From positions 1-64,000 of the forward strand of contig NZ_CP047957.1 of the NCBI RefSeq assembly GCF_014280035.1: DNA of 64,000 bases. Reading direction: 5' to 3'. This DNA is from Synechococcus sp. A18-25c (GTDB taxonomy: Bacteria > Cyanobacteriota > Cyanobacteriia > PCC-6307 > Cyanobiaceae). The notes under the pieces were generated by a model, which worked only from the letters and a program-made list of their open reading frames with translations, was not told the origin of the DNA and searched no databases. Made by a program: the position numbers and the translations under genes. Position 1 is the stretch's first letter. Each line of letters begins with the position of its first letter. Below, piece by piece: positions 54,312-62,911 of the stretch.

Positions 54312-54659
54312 TCAACCCTGGGTTGCATTCACCACATTCGTGAAGCTTGCCGGATCCGCCACTGCCAGCTGAGCCAGCATCTTGCGGTTCAAACGCACGT
54401 CGGCTTGCTTGAGGCCGCCGATCAAACGGCTGTAACTCACACCATTGAGGCGGGCTGCTGCGTTAATCCGCGCGATCCACAGACGGCGGAAATCACGCTT
54501 GCGGCGGCGACGATCGCGGTAGGCATTGCAGAGAGCCTTCATCACCCGCTGGTTGGCGGTGCGGAAGAGGGTGCCGTTGCTGCCGCGGAAGCCACGGGCT
54601 AAACGGAGGATTTTGTTGCGGCGCTTACGGGCGACATTGCCTCTTTTGACGCGTGCCAT
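54312..54659 (-). CDS. rplT: 50S ribosomal protein L20
   Basis: L20 binds 23S rRNA early in 50S assembly. The 115-residue basic protein has the usual N-terminal [21 protein letters not shown] and the core [17 protein letters not shown]. The start is ATG 54659. It follows rpmI by 67 bases. infC, which often precedes them in other bacteria, is absent here. Confidence 0.98.
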   Translation of the reverse strand: MARVKRGNVARKRRNKILRLARGFRGSNGTLFRTANQRVMKALCNAYRDRRRRKRDFRRLWIARINAAARLNGVSYSRLIGGLKQADVRLNRKMLAQLAVADPASFTNVVNATQG

Positions 54660-54726
54660 GGGGAGTTGAAAGGGGAAGTAAGAAGGATCTGAGCGATTCA
54701 GTCACCGCTCAAGAGCAGGCCGTCAT

Positions 54727-54924
54727 TCAGGCGTAGGGCATCATCAGAGCCACGCGATCTTCGTCCGTGCGGTCGACGACAGCTTTGGTGCCCAGATGGC
54801 GCTTGAGCTTGGGGCTCTTGTGATCCAGCAGGTGATTGCGGAATGCCCGCCGACGCATGAACTTGCCAGTGCCAGTTGCTTTGAACCGCTTGGCGGCTGC
54901 TTTGCGGGTCTTGAGCTTGGGCAT
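54727..54924 (-). CDS. rpmI: 50S ribosomal protein L35
   Basis: L35 is a small 50S protein. The 65 residues begin [20 protein letters not shown] and contain the conserved [20 protein letters not shown], read in parts. ATG 54924 is the real start; a longer in-frame reading upstream is out of family. It is the first gene of rpmI-rplT. Confidence 0.97.
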   Translation of the reverse strand: MPKLKTRKAAAKRFKATGTGKFMRRRAFRNHLLDHKSPKLKRHLGTKAVVDRTDEDRVALMMPYA

Positions 54925-54953
54925 GTCTCTGGCAGCGCGTGGCACAAACGACA

Positions 54954-54983
54954 ACCATAGAACCTCACCCTCCCCCCAGCCAA
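54954..54983 (-). promoter_or_regulatory. candidate promoter of rpmI-rplT
   Basis: On the leftward strand TTGGCT (54983-54978) and TATGGT (54959-54954) are spaced 18 bases apart, 30 bases before the rpmI ATG. Both hexamers are only moderate matches (about four of six), so the call is tentative. Confidence 0.35.
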
Positions 54984-55035
54984 ACCTCCGGTTCCGGTTC
55001 ATGCTCAGGTCATCTCCTCCATCGATAGCGATGCC

Positions 55036-56631
55036 ATGGCGATGAACCGGTCCGTTCGAGCCGTGCGCAGTGTCGTTCCATGGGTGGTGTTTCCGCTTCT
55101 GGCGGCTGCGGGTTGTCGCGCTCAGGACGTTCGTGGCCCCGTGGTTCAGCCGCCTGCGCCAGTTGCTCCGACCCATCGCAGCGTGCCCCAGCCGCCCTCG
55201 GCGCGAAATGCCGTGCTCTGGGTGTCCCTGGACGACCATCTCGGTCGGGGCACGATGCCTGACCGTTCGGCTTCGCCATTGATCCTCACCACGGCAGGCG
55301 CGCAACCCTTGCAATTGCAGGATTGGGCAGGGAAGCCTCTGGAGACGGCTAACACGCTGCGCTTCAGCTGGCGATTAGTGGCCTTGACAGAACCGTTGGA
55401 GATCGCTCGGCGTGTCGCAGGCCCATACGCCAGTTTCGAGTCGGCGGATCGTGTTGCATCTCGTTGGCGGGATCAAGGGGTGGAGGCTCGGGTCGCCCAT
55501 CCCGAGGAGTGGGAAGTGTGGGTTCCCTCCGATGCCCCGGATCTCATCGGAGTGAGCCTGCGCGATGTACGGGAACGCATTGTTGATGTGGTGCAACCGG
55601 TGCTGGAGGGTTTCAGTGGGGGCCGCACTTTGGACGGGCCGTTGCAGGTGATCGCCCCCGATGGCCTCCGCTGGGACGGAGGTGTTCTGCGCGGTCCTTT
55701 CCGGTTGCAAGCGGACGCTTACGGCAGCTGGACATTCCTTGAACAGCTCCCGGTGGAGCGCTATCTCGAAGGTGTCGTTCCCCACGAGATTGGGGCTGGA
55801 TCACCGCCGGCAGCTCTGCAGGCCCAGGCCGTGCTGGCGCGCACCTGGGCGCTGGCCAACAGCCATCGTTTCGGCTTGGACGGCTACCACCTGTGCAGCG
55901 ACACTCAATGTCAGGTGTACAGCGATCCGCGCCAAGCCAGTGAATCGGTGCGGGAGGCCATCCGAGCCACCTCAGGCCAGGTTCTGCAATTGGATAGTCA
56001 ACCCATCCAGGCGTGGTATCACGCCACCAACGGTGGTGTGAGCGCAGGGGCAGAGGAGGCCTGGTCGATGGATCCCCTGCCCTATGTGCAGGCGCGGGCC
56101 GATGGGTCATCGGATTGGGTGGGTTCGATCACCTTGCCCATCCAGAGCGCCGAGGATGTGAGGCTCCTGCTCAATCGTTGGGACGGTGCCTTCGGCGCAG
56201 GTCATCCACGCTTCCGCTGGAATCGCCTCTACACCGCTGGTCAGCTCAGTCGTGCGTTAGCGGCAGCGGGTCAGGGTGATGCCCTGCCCACGGCGCTGCG
56301 GGCGGTGTCCCGTGGCCCCAGCGGCAGGGTCTTGGCCCTTGAGATGGATCGAGAGGGTGGAGCGGCGCCGGTGACGCTGCGTTTAGATGCAATCCGTCGC
56401 ACCCTGCGGCGGTTGCCCAGCACCTTGTTTGTGATCCAGCCGGAGGGTGCCGGTGCCTGGCGTTTCCAGGGGGGTGGCTTCGGTCACGGTGTGGGTCTGT
56501 CCCAGGCCGGTGCGATCGATCTCGCCGGTCGTGGCTGGACTGCTGAGCGGATCCTGGATCACTACTACCCAGGAACCAAGTTGGTACCGCTGGCACCAGC
56601 ACCTGAAACCACCCCTGCTCAGGCCCCCTAA
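55036..56631 (+). CDS. SpoIID/LytB domain protein
   Basis: The product is 531 residues. The N-terminus ([21 protein letters not shown]) is an export signal, possibly a lipoprotein signal although the -3 residue of the lipobox is Ala. A SPOR-like stretch lies near residues 120-165 ([25 protein letters not shown], read in parts). The SpoIID domain follows from about 230, with [40 protein letters not shown] and [13 protein letters not shown], and ends in [15 protein letters not shown]. SpoIID enzymes cleave peptidoglycan glycan strands lacking stem peptides, so a wall-remodelling role outside spores is inferred. Starts at ATG 55036 or 55042 are possible. Confidence 0.92.
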   Translation: MAMNRSVRAVRSVVPWVVFPLLAAAGCRAQDVRGPVVQPPAPVAPTHRSVPQPPSARNAVLWVSLDDHLGRGTMPDRSASPLILTTAGAQPLQLQDWAGKPLETANTLRFSWRLVALTEPLEIARRVAGPYASFESADRVASRWRDQGVEARVAHPEEWEVWVPSDAPDLIGVSLRDVRERIVDVVQPVLEGFSGGRTLDGPLQVIAPDGLRWDGGVLRGPFRLQADAYGSWTFLEQLPVERYLEGVVPHEIGAGSPPAALQAQAVLARTWALANSHRFGLDGYHLCSDTQCQVYSDPRQASESVREAIRATSGQVLQLDSQPIQAWYHATNGGVSAGAEEAWSMDPLPYVQARADGSSDWVGSITLPIQSAEDVRLLLNRWDGAFGAGHPRFRWNRLYTAGQLSRALAAAGQGDALPTALRAVSRGPSGRVLALEMDREGGAAPVTLRLDAIRRTLRRLPSTLFVIQPEGAGAWRFQGGGFGHGVGLSQAGAIDLAGRGWTAERILDHYYPGTKLVPLAPAPETTPAQAP

Positions 56632-56661
56632 AGTCCCCGTACTTCGTGGAATGGGAGGGTC

Positions 56662-57996
56662 GTGGCCGCAGGGACTGGTAACCACCGACGCGGCAAGACG
56701 GCTTTCTTCCTGGCGGCCTGCGGCTGTGCCGGTGCTGCGCCCCACTGGTTGGATCCTTCCCGCAGCCTGATCCCTGCCTTCACCCTCGCTGTGCTGTTGG
56801 GCGGCTACGGCCTGCGCACGTTGTTGCGCCGAGTGGATCCAGCCCTTGTTGGTAGTAACGATGATGGGACGTTGGCTTCCACACCGTTGGATGGGCAGTC
56901 CTGTCCCACGGTGGATGTCGTCGTGGCGGCTCGCGATGAGGAAGCAGTGGTCACCCGGCTGGTGGAGCGGCTTTCAGCACTCCGGTATCCCGATCGGCGG
57001 CTCACGTTGTGTGTGGTGGATGACGGCAGTGAAGATCACACGCCGGAGCGCCTGAGCGAGCTGCAGAGCCGGTTTCCTTCTCTCAAAGTGATCCGACGGC
57101 CTCGTAATGCAGGCGGTGGTAAGTCGGGGGCCCTCAACGCAGCTTTGAAGCAGACTCAGGGGGAATGGCTATTGATCCTGGACGCGGATGCGCAGCTGGC
57201 GGAAGATCAACTAGAGCGACTGATCCCCTTCGCCACAGCAGGAGATTGGTCCGCTGTTCAGATGCGCAAAGCGGTCACGAACCCTGACACCAATTGGTTG
57301 ACGCGGGTGCAGGCCATGGAGATGGCGTTTGATGCCCAGCTGCAGCAAGGTCGCCTTTGCGGGGGAGGCGTGGCCGAGTTGCGGGGCAATGGCGAGCTTC
57401 TGCGTCGCGACCTGCTCGAGGCATGCGGCGGCTTCAACGAAGACACCGTGACGGACGATCTCGATCTGAGTTTCCGGCTGCTCCTCGAGAATGCTCGTGT
57501 GGGCATCCTCTGGGATCCGCCAGTTCAAGAAGAAGCTGTTGAATCGGTTCCCGCGCTCTGGAAGCAGCGGCAGCGTTGGGCAGAGGGTGGCCTTCAACGG
57601 TTTCTGGATTATTGGCCGGGGTTGTTCTGCCGTCGCCTGACCCTCGCCCAACGCCGCGATCTGGCCTGTTTCTTTCTGCTGCAATACGCGCTGCCTGTGG
57701 TGTCTTGGGCGGATCTGCTCACCAGCGCCCTCAGTCGCACTGCTCCGCTCTACTGGCCTTTGTCGATTGTGGCGTTCAGTGTGTCTGGCGTGGCCTACTG
57801 GCGGGGTTGTCGCCGTCCAAGCGAGGGGCCTGAGTTACCGCCGCCGGATCTGTTCAATCTGCTGCTGGGGATTGCTTATCTCAGCCATTGGTTCGTGGTC
57901 ATCCCTTGGGTCACCCTGCGCATGGCGGTGCTGCCCAAGCGTCTGGTCTGGGCGAAGACGAGCCATCGCGGCCAGGAAGAGACGCTTCAGGTCTAA
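56662..57996 (+). CDS. family-2 glycosyltransferase, probable monoglucosyldiacylglycerol synthase
   Basis: From GTG 56662, after a GGGAGGG ribosome site, the product is 444 residues. The GT-A core has VDVVVAARDEEAVV near residue 93, CVVDDGSEDHTPE near 115, ILDADAQL near 170 and DLDLSFRLLLENA near 270, then QRQRWAEGG as the QxxRW acceptor motif. Two helices precede the core and several follow (CFFLLQYALPVVSW, PLSIVAFSVSGVAYW, IAYLSHWFVVIPWVTL). This processive-like GT2 layout matches cyanobacterial MgdA, which makes glucosyl-diacylglycerol, the precursor of thylakoid galactolipid. A polysaccharide synthase remains possible. Confidence 0.82.
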   Translation: MAAGTGNHRRGKTAFFLAACGCAGAAPHWLDPSRSLIPAFTLAVLLGGYGLRTLLRRVDPALVGSNDDGTLASTPLDGQSCPTVDVVVAARDEEAVVTRLVERLSALRYPDRRLTLCVVDDGSEDHTPERLSELQSRFPSLKVIRRPRNAGGGKSGALNAALKQTQGEWLLILDADAQLAEDQLERLIPFATAGDWSAVQMRKAVTNPDTNWLTRVQAMEMAFDAQLQQGRLCGGGVAELRGNGELLRRDLLEACGGFNEDTVTDDLDLSFRLLLENARVGILWDPPVQEEAVESVPALWKQRQRWAEGGLQRFLDYWPGLFCRRLTLAQRRDLACFFLLQYALPVVSWADLLTSALSRTAPLYWPLSIVAFSVSGVAYWRGCRRPSEGPELPPPDLFNLLLGIAYLSHWFVVIPWVTLRMAVLPKRLVWAKTSHRGQEETLQV

Positions 57997-58010
57997 GCAC
58001 AGTCCCCTTC

Positions 58011-58053
58011 AGCACAGTTTTCAGTTGTCAGTCTGCTGAGAAGGTTTTGTGCT
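58011..58053. other. bipartite hairpin between the GT2 gene and dnaX
   Basis: AGCACA (58011-58016) pairs with TGTGCT (58048-58053). Inside it TTTTCAG (58018-58024) pairs with CTGAGAA (58036-58042), with one G-U. The structure sits between convergent gene ends and touches the dnaX stop. There is no T run, so it may be a weak or factor-assisted bidirectional terminator. Confidence 0.4.
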
Positions 58054-59957
58054 CAACCGTTCAGGTCCACGTCCAGCACTTGACCGTTAAAGAAGTCGGC
58101 GAAGCGCTTCACCTTTTCATCCATTGCGGAGGGTTCGCTGCGCTGTTGAGCTTGTGCTTCTGGCGTCGCTTCCGGAGCTGAAGAGGTTAGTCCTGGTTCT
58201 GAGGGGGCCTGTGGGACAGCCTGGGGTGCTGGCACTGAAGGCGTGGGTCGCGGGGGCAGCTGGGCTCCTCCACCGCCGGATACCGGTGGCGCGGTTGCGG
58301 TGGGTGCTGCTGTCGTTGTGGGTGTCGGGGCGGCGGGTCCAGTTTTCGCGGGCATCGCGGCCGTCGGTGCGGGGCCGCTGTGGTTTTCCAGCACCAGTTG
58401 ACGCGTTCCGCCCATGGTGCGGGCGATGGCCTGTTCCAGCAGGGCCACTCGGCTCTGCACCATGCCCATCCAGTTGCCCGCCACCTGCACGACGGCGCGC
58501 TGGTTGTCGATGCGCACGAGCTGTGCCTGCTGCGACAACAGCATCCTTGTGGAGGGCAGCTCCAGGCCGGCCAGGATCTGCTGCCACAGTTCCCCGAGAT
58601 CGTCGGTGGATGGCGCCGGCATTGCCGGTTCGGCAACCTCTGCTTCAGGCGGCGTTGGGCTGGAGGTGTTGGGAAGGCTGATCGCCGTTGGGGCCGATCG
58701 GGCCGATGGGGCAGGTGGTGGCGAAGCAGGAGGTGGCGGTGCGGAGGCTGCAGCTGTTGGTGCGATGGTTGTTGACGCAGCAGTTGTGGCGGAAACGTTC
58801 GCTGTTGCGACGGGCGTGGTGGTCGCTGGTGCGGTTGTAGGCCGGCTGACACTGGCCGTCATCGGTTCAGCCAGCAGTCCCAGCAGCAATACTTCAAGCC
58901 AGAGGCGGGGTTGCACGCTCTGGCGCAGTTGTTGCTCGCTTCCACGCAACTGGCCCTGCAACTGCAGCAACCGGGAGCGCCCGATGCTCTTGGCCAGAGG
59001 CGGTAGCTGATCACGGAACTGGGGAGAGACGCTGGTGAGCTCCGGCCGGTCAGGAGCAGCGGCCATCAGCACCAGATCCCTCAGGATTCCTGCCAGGCCC
59101 TGGAGCACGGATCCCGCATCCCGTCCGCGATCCAGCAATTGGCGCGTGGCCTCCAAGAGCGTCACCGGTTCGCTAGTGCTCATCGCTTTCACCAGTTCCA
59201 GCAGCTCCTGCTCAGGAACGGCACCCAGCAGATCCCAGACCGCATTGGCTTCGATGGGGCCGGGCAGCAGGCTCAGCTGATCCAAAAGGCTTTCGGCATC
59301 GCGCAGGCCGCCCTGAGCCCTCTGGGCCACCACATGCAGTGCGTCGGCTTCGATGGGAATCGCTTCCTGTTGGGCAATCCAGCTCAGGTGCTGTTCCAGC
59401 GCATCCAGGGGAATCCGTCGGAAGTCGAAACGTTGACAGCGGCTGAGAATGGTGGGCAGCACCCTTTGGGGATCGGTAGTTGCCAGCACGAACACCACCC
59501 GTGGCGGCGGTTCTTCCAGGGTCTTGAGCAGCGCATTGAATGCTGCGGTGGAGAGCATGTGGCACTCATCCACGACGTAGACCTTCCAGCGCGCCTGAAC
59601 GGGCGCGAACCGAGAGCGTTCGATCAGGTCGCGGATGTTGTCGACGCCCGTGTTGGAGGCCGCGTCGATTTCGATCACATCCAGGGCAGTGCCTGCCGCG
59701 ATCGTGGTGCAGAGCTCGCAGATACCGCAGGGTTCTGGTGTTGGCCCCTCACTGCTTAGGCAATTCAGCGAGCGGGCCAAGATGCGAGCGCTGGAGGTCT
59801 TGCCGGTGCCGCGAGGTCCACTGAACAGATAAGCGGGGGCGATCCTGCCAGAGCGCAGGGCGTGGCCGAGGGTGGCGGCGATGGCTTCTTGCCCCACCAG
59901 CTGATCCAGGCGTTGGGGCCGGTATTTGTGATGCAGTGGCTGGTACGGCTGGCTCAT
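58053..59957 (-). CDS. dnaX: DNA polymerase III subunits gamma/tau
   Basis: This is the clamp-loader ATPase that opens the DnaN ring. The AAA+ core has Walker A GPRGTGKTSSARILA near residue 45-60, a zinc site in CLSSEGPTPEPCGICELC near 68-85, Walker B DECHML and the arginine-finger segment ILSRCQRFDF. A long Ala/Pro/Thr-rich linker spans about residues 370-460 and another 535-590; the region between (about 460-530) looks like the tau-type domain. The length of 634 suggests the tau form. No obvious A-run for frameshifting was noticed. It is the last gene of a leftward run from tig. Confidence 0.95.
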   Translation of the reverse strand: MSQPYQPLHHKYRPQRLDQLVGQEAIAATLGHALRSGRIAPAYLFSGPRGTGKTSSARILARSLNCLSSEGPTPEPCGICELCTTIAAGTALDVIEIDAASNTGVDNIRDLIERSRFAPVQARWKVYVVDECHMLSTAAFNALLKTLEEPPPRVVFVLATTDPQRVLPTILSRCQRFDFRRIPLDALEQHLSWIAQQEAIPIEADALHVVAQRAQGGLRDAESLLDQLSLLPGPIEANAVWDLLGAVPEQELLELVKAMSTSEPVTLLEATRQLLDRGRDAGSVLQGLAGILRDLVLMAAAPDRPELTSVSPQFRDQLPPLAKSIGRSRLLQLQGQLRGSEQQLRQSVQPRLWLEVLLLGLLAEPMTASVSRPTTAPATTTPVATANVSATTAASTTIAPTAAASAPPPPASPPPAPSARSAPTAISLPNTSSPTPPEAEVAEPAMPAPSTDDLGELWQQILAGLELPSTRMLLSQQAQLVRIDNQRAVVQVAGNWMGMVQSRVALLEQAIARTMGGTRQLVLENHSGPAPTAAMPAKTGPAAPTPTTTAAPTATAPPVSGGGGAQLPPRPTPSVPAPQAVPQAPSEPGLTSSAPEATPEAQAQQRSEPSAMDEKVKRFADFFNGQVLDVDLNG

Positions 59958-59980
59958 GCACTGCCGGCAAGACGCTGAGG

Positions 59981-60685
59981 TTACCGGGGTTTGGGCTCAG
60001 CTTTGGTGCTCGTTGCGGGCGATGTGTTCTCCAGCAGGGCATTGAGCTTGGCTTCCATGTCCTCCACGGCCGCCAGCTCATCAGCGATGGTGCGGCCGGT
60101 CAACAGAAGCTGGCGGCTGTGGCGATTGACTCGATCATCCGCTCCCTGACCGGGCATGCCCTCCATCCAGCTCTCAGCCTGTTCGAGGGTGCTTTCCAGC
60201 TTGTCGAGCAGACGCAGACGCAACTGCTGCAATTGGTCCAGGCCGCGTTGGGCCCGTTCCCGTGAGCGCTCATCGATCAGGCCCTTGCGCAGCAGCAGCC
60301 CCAGGCCTGTCAGGAGTGCCGCTGGCATCAGTTGCCCCAGTGCGAGAGCGCCGAGGCTGCCGGTGTGCAGCCAGTCTTCGACTTGACCGCTGCGGTGGCG
60401 ACCGGTCTTGCACCAGTTCGCGAAATGCTCGCAGTTGTTGAACAACAGGTTGTAGTTCTGCTCGCCGATGCGGCTCATGGCCCGGCGCAGGGTCACGCTC
60501 GTGGGTGAGGCCCCCTCATGGCTGACCACGCTCAGCGCCTGGCCGCGGCGGAACTCATCCACGGGGCTGCGCAGGATTTCCCGGCCTTCCAGATAGTGGG
60601 CAACGGTGCCATCTCCCAGGTCAATGCCGTGATGCAGAAACAGCCCGTGCTGGCGTGGAACTTTCAGATGGTCTGCGGCGGCCAT
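59981..60685 (-). CDS. LRAT/NC-domain (NlpC/P60-like) protein
   Basis: The product is 234 residues. The N-terminal half has the catalytic layout of lecithin:retinol acyltransferase-like proteins: His in GLFLHHGIDLGDGTVAHY near residue 19 and the nucleophile in NNCEHFANWC near 86. These permuted NlpC/P60 thiol enzymes act on lipid acyl groups or serve as phospholipases. The middle has a hydrophobic segment (LGALALGQLMPAALLTGLGLLL), and the C-terminal half is a charged helical region (LRLLDKLESTLEQAESWMEG). The substrate is unknown. It lies between clpX and dnaX on the same strand, 23 bases before dnaX. Confidence 0.85.
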   Translation of the reverse strand: MAAADHLKVPRQHGLFLHHGIDLGDGTVAHYLEGREILRSPVDEFRRGQALSVVSHEGASPTSVTLRRAMSRIGEQNYNLLFNNCEHFANWCKTGRHRSGQVEDWLHTGSLGALALGQLMPAALLTGLGLLLRKGLIDERSRERAQRGLDQLQQLRLRLLDKLESTLEQAESWMEGMPGQGADDRVNRHSRQLLLTGRTIADELAAVEDMEAKLNALLENTSPATSTKAEPKPR

Positions 60686-60737
60686 GGCCGTGATCAGCGG
60701 CTGGCTTCAGTCTGTCGCGGAGATGGCTGTGATCACG

Positions 60738-62093
60738 TCAGGCGGATTCCTGCTGACGGTCCGTGCCGGGCAGCGGCAGCACCTTGCCTCCCGTGTGCTC
60801 TTCCACCATGGCTCTGGTGATCGTGAAGGCATCGACATTTTTGCTGGAGGGAAGCTCGTACATCAGATCGAGCATCAGCTCTTCCACGATGCCGCGCAGG
60901 GCTCGTGCTCCGGTCTTACGCCGGTGAGCCTCCTGGGCAATGGCTTCGATGGCGCCTGCTTCAAAGTCCAGCTGGACGTTGTCCATGCTCAGGAGGGTGC
61001 GGAACTGTTTCACCAGGGCATCCCTCGGTTCGGTGAGGATCGACTCCAGGGCGTGCTCGTCGAGGGGATCAAGCACGGCGCTGACGGGCATGCGGCCGAT
61101 GAATTCCGGGATCAGTCCGTACTTGACCAGATCATCGGGCTCCAGGTGCCGCAACACCTGTGAGGCCTGCAGGTCGCGGGTGGCCTTGCCGCGGCCGCGA
61201 CTGTCGCTGGGCACAAAGCCGATGGCGTTGCGTCCCATGCGTTTTTGCACCACATCGTCGAGACCAACGAACGCCCCACCACAGATAAATAGGATCTGGC
61301 TGGTGTCGATCTGGATGCAGTCCTGGTAGGGATGCTTCCTGCCTCCCTGGGGCGGCACGTTGGCCACCGTGCCCTCGAGCATCTTCAACAGCGCTTGCTG
61401 CACACCCTCTCCGGACACATCCCGCGTGATCGACGGGTTTTCGCTTTTGCGGGCGATCTTGTCGATTTCATCGATATAGATGATCCCGCGCTGGGCTAGA
61501 TCCACATCCATGTCGGCCTTCTGCAGCAACCGCAGGAGGATGTTCTCCACGTCTTCACCCACGTAGCCCGCTTCGGTGAGAGTGGTGGCATCAGCCACGG
61601 CGAAGGGCACATCAAGCATCTCCGCCAGGGTCTGGGCCAAGAGGGTCTTACCGCAGCCGGTGGGACCGATCAGCAGGATGTTGCTCTTGTGCAGGCGTGT
61701 GGCGGTTTCCTCGGTCTCGCCGTTGCCATCGCCCTGCCAGGCCAAGCGTTTGTAGTGGTTGTAGACCGCCACGGACATCACCTTCTTGGCGGCGTCCTGG
61801 CCCACCACCTGTTGATCCAGGAACCCCTTGATGTCGTGAGGTTTGGGGATGGAGGCCAGGGTCGGAGCGGGTTTGCTGCTCTTTTTAGTCTGGGTTGCTG
61901 TTCCTTTACGGGTTGGCTCAGCTCCCTGGCGTGCGCTGCCCTGCGCGTCGATCAACTCTTCGTCGAGGATCTCGTTGCAGAGATCGATGCACTCATCGCA
62001 GATGTACACGCCCGGCCCGGCGATCAGCTTGCGTACCTGCTCCTGGGACTTGCCGCAGAAGGAGCACTTCAGATGGGCGTCGAACTTGGCCAT
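60738..62093 (-). CDS. clpX: ATP-dependent Clp protease ATP-binding subunit ClpX
   Basis: ClpX unfolds substrates and feeds them to ClpP. The N-terminal zinc domain has CSFCGKSQ near residue 10 and CDECIDLC near 32. The AAA+ core has Walker [16 protein letters not shown] near 140, Walker [12 protein letters not shown] near 205, the pore-loop motif GYVGEDVE and the IGF-type loop. The length of 451 is normal. The start is ATG 62093. It follows clpP by 88 bases, in the order tig-clpP-clpX. Confidence 0.97.
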   Translation of the reverse strand: MAKFDAHLKCSFCGKSQEQVRKLIAGPGVYICDECIDLCNEILDEELIDAQGSARQGAEPTRKGTATQTKKSSKPAPTLASIPKPHDIKGFLDQQVVGQDAAKKVMSVAVYNHYKRLAWQGDGNGETEETATRLHKSNILLIGPTGCGKTLLAQTLAEMLDVPFAVADATTLTEAGYVGEDVENILLRLLQKADMDVDLAQRGIIYIDEIDKIARKSENPSITRDVSGEGVQQALLKMLEGTVANVPPQGGRKHPYQDCIQIDTSQILFICGGAFVGLDDVVQKRMGRNAIGFVPSDSRGRGKATRDLQASQVLRHLEPDDLVKYGLIPEFIGRMPVSAVLDPLDEHALESILTEPRDALVKQFRTLLSMDNVQLDFEAGAIEAIAQEAHRRKTGARALRGIVEELMLDLMYELPSSKNVDAFTITRAMVEEHTGGKVLPLPGTDRQQESA

Positions 62094-62181
62094 CAGGCGC
62101 GTCGCAGATCAGTCGGAGCAAGGAACCAGATCAAATGGATCCCAGCGTGAACACTGAGCATCGCGACGAAAAGGGTTGGTG

Positions 62182-62805
62182 TCAGCCCCCCGTAACGATT
62201 TCTCCGTCTCCGAAACTGTCCACCACCCGATCGATCAGCCCGTACTCCACGGCTTGGGCCGGCGACATGAAGTTGTCCCGGTCGGTATCTTCAGCAATTT
62301 TGTTCAAGGGTTGGCCTGTGTGCTCGGCCATCAGGCCGTTAAGGGTCTCCTTCAGGAAGAGGATTTCCTTGGCTTGGATCTCGATGTCCACCGCTTGACC
62401 CTGGGCTCCTCCAAGGGGTTGGTGGATCATGATCCGGGCGTTGGGCAAAGCCAGGCGCTTGCCTTTGGCGCCGCCAGTCAGCAGAAAGGCGCCCATGGAC
62501 GCGGCCAGTCCGTAACAGATGGTCACCACGTCAGGGGCCACCTGCTGCATGGTGTCGTAGATCGCCAGGCCTGCGGTTACGGAGCCACCGGGAGAATTGA
62601 TGTACACCTGAATGTCTTTCTCAGGGTCCTCGGCTTCGAGAAACAGCATCTGGGCGACCAGCGCATCGGCAACGGCGTCATCCACACCGGTGCCCAGAAA
62701 AATGATCCGTTCCCGCAGCAGGCGTGAATAGATGTCGAAGGCCCGGTCACCGCGGCCGGATTGCTCGACCACCGTCGGCACCCCTGGCGAGGATTGGGGA
62801 TGCAT
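62182..62805 (-). CDS. clpP: ATP-dependent Clp protease proteolytic subunit ClpP
   Basis: This is the serine peptidase ring that works with ClpX. The catalytic Ser is in [11 protein letters not shown] near residue 110, His in [11 protein letters not shown] near 135 and Asp in [12 protein letters not shown] near 184. The N-terminal [16 protein letters not shown] and [18 protein letters not shown] are standard. ATG 62805 gives 207 residues; an in-frame GTG at 62868 would add 21. The place between tig and clpX matches the ClpP2-type gene of cyanobacteria, which form several ClpP/ClpR complexes. Confidence 0.95.
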   Translation of the reverse strand: MHPQSSPGVPTVVEQSGRGDRAFDIYSRLLRERIIFLGTGVDDAVADALVAQMLFLEAEDPEKDIQVYINSPGGSVTAGLAIYDTMQQVAPDVVTICYGLAASMGAFLLTGGAKGKRLALPNARIMIHQPLGGAQGQAVDIEIQAKEILFLKETLNGLMAEHTGQPLNKIAEDTDRDNFMSPAQAVEYGLIDRVVDSFGDGEIVTGG

Positions 62806-62911
62806 GGAGATCGGCTGGATGCCCCGCCAGCGGTTCTGAATCGGATGGTGACTGCGGGCGTTGATCACGCTGCGACTGGGGGGCTGAATGAGAGCAATCT
62901 ATGGGTGCCGA

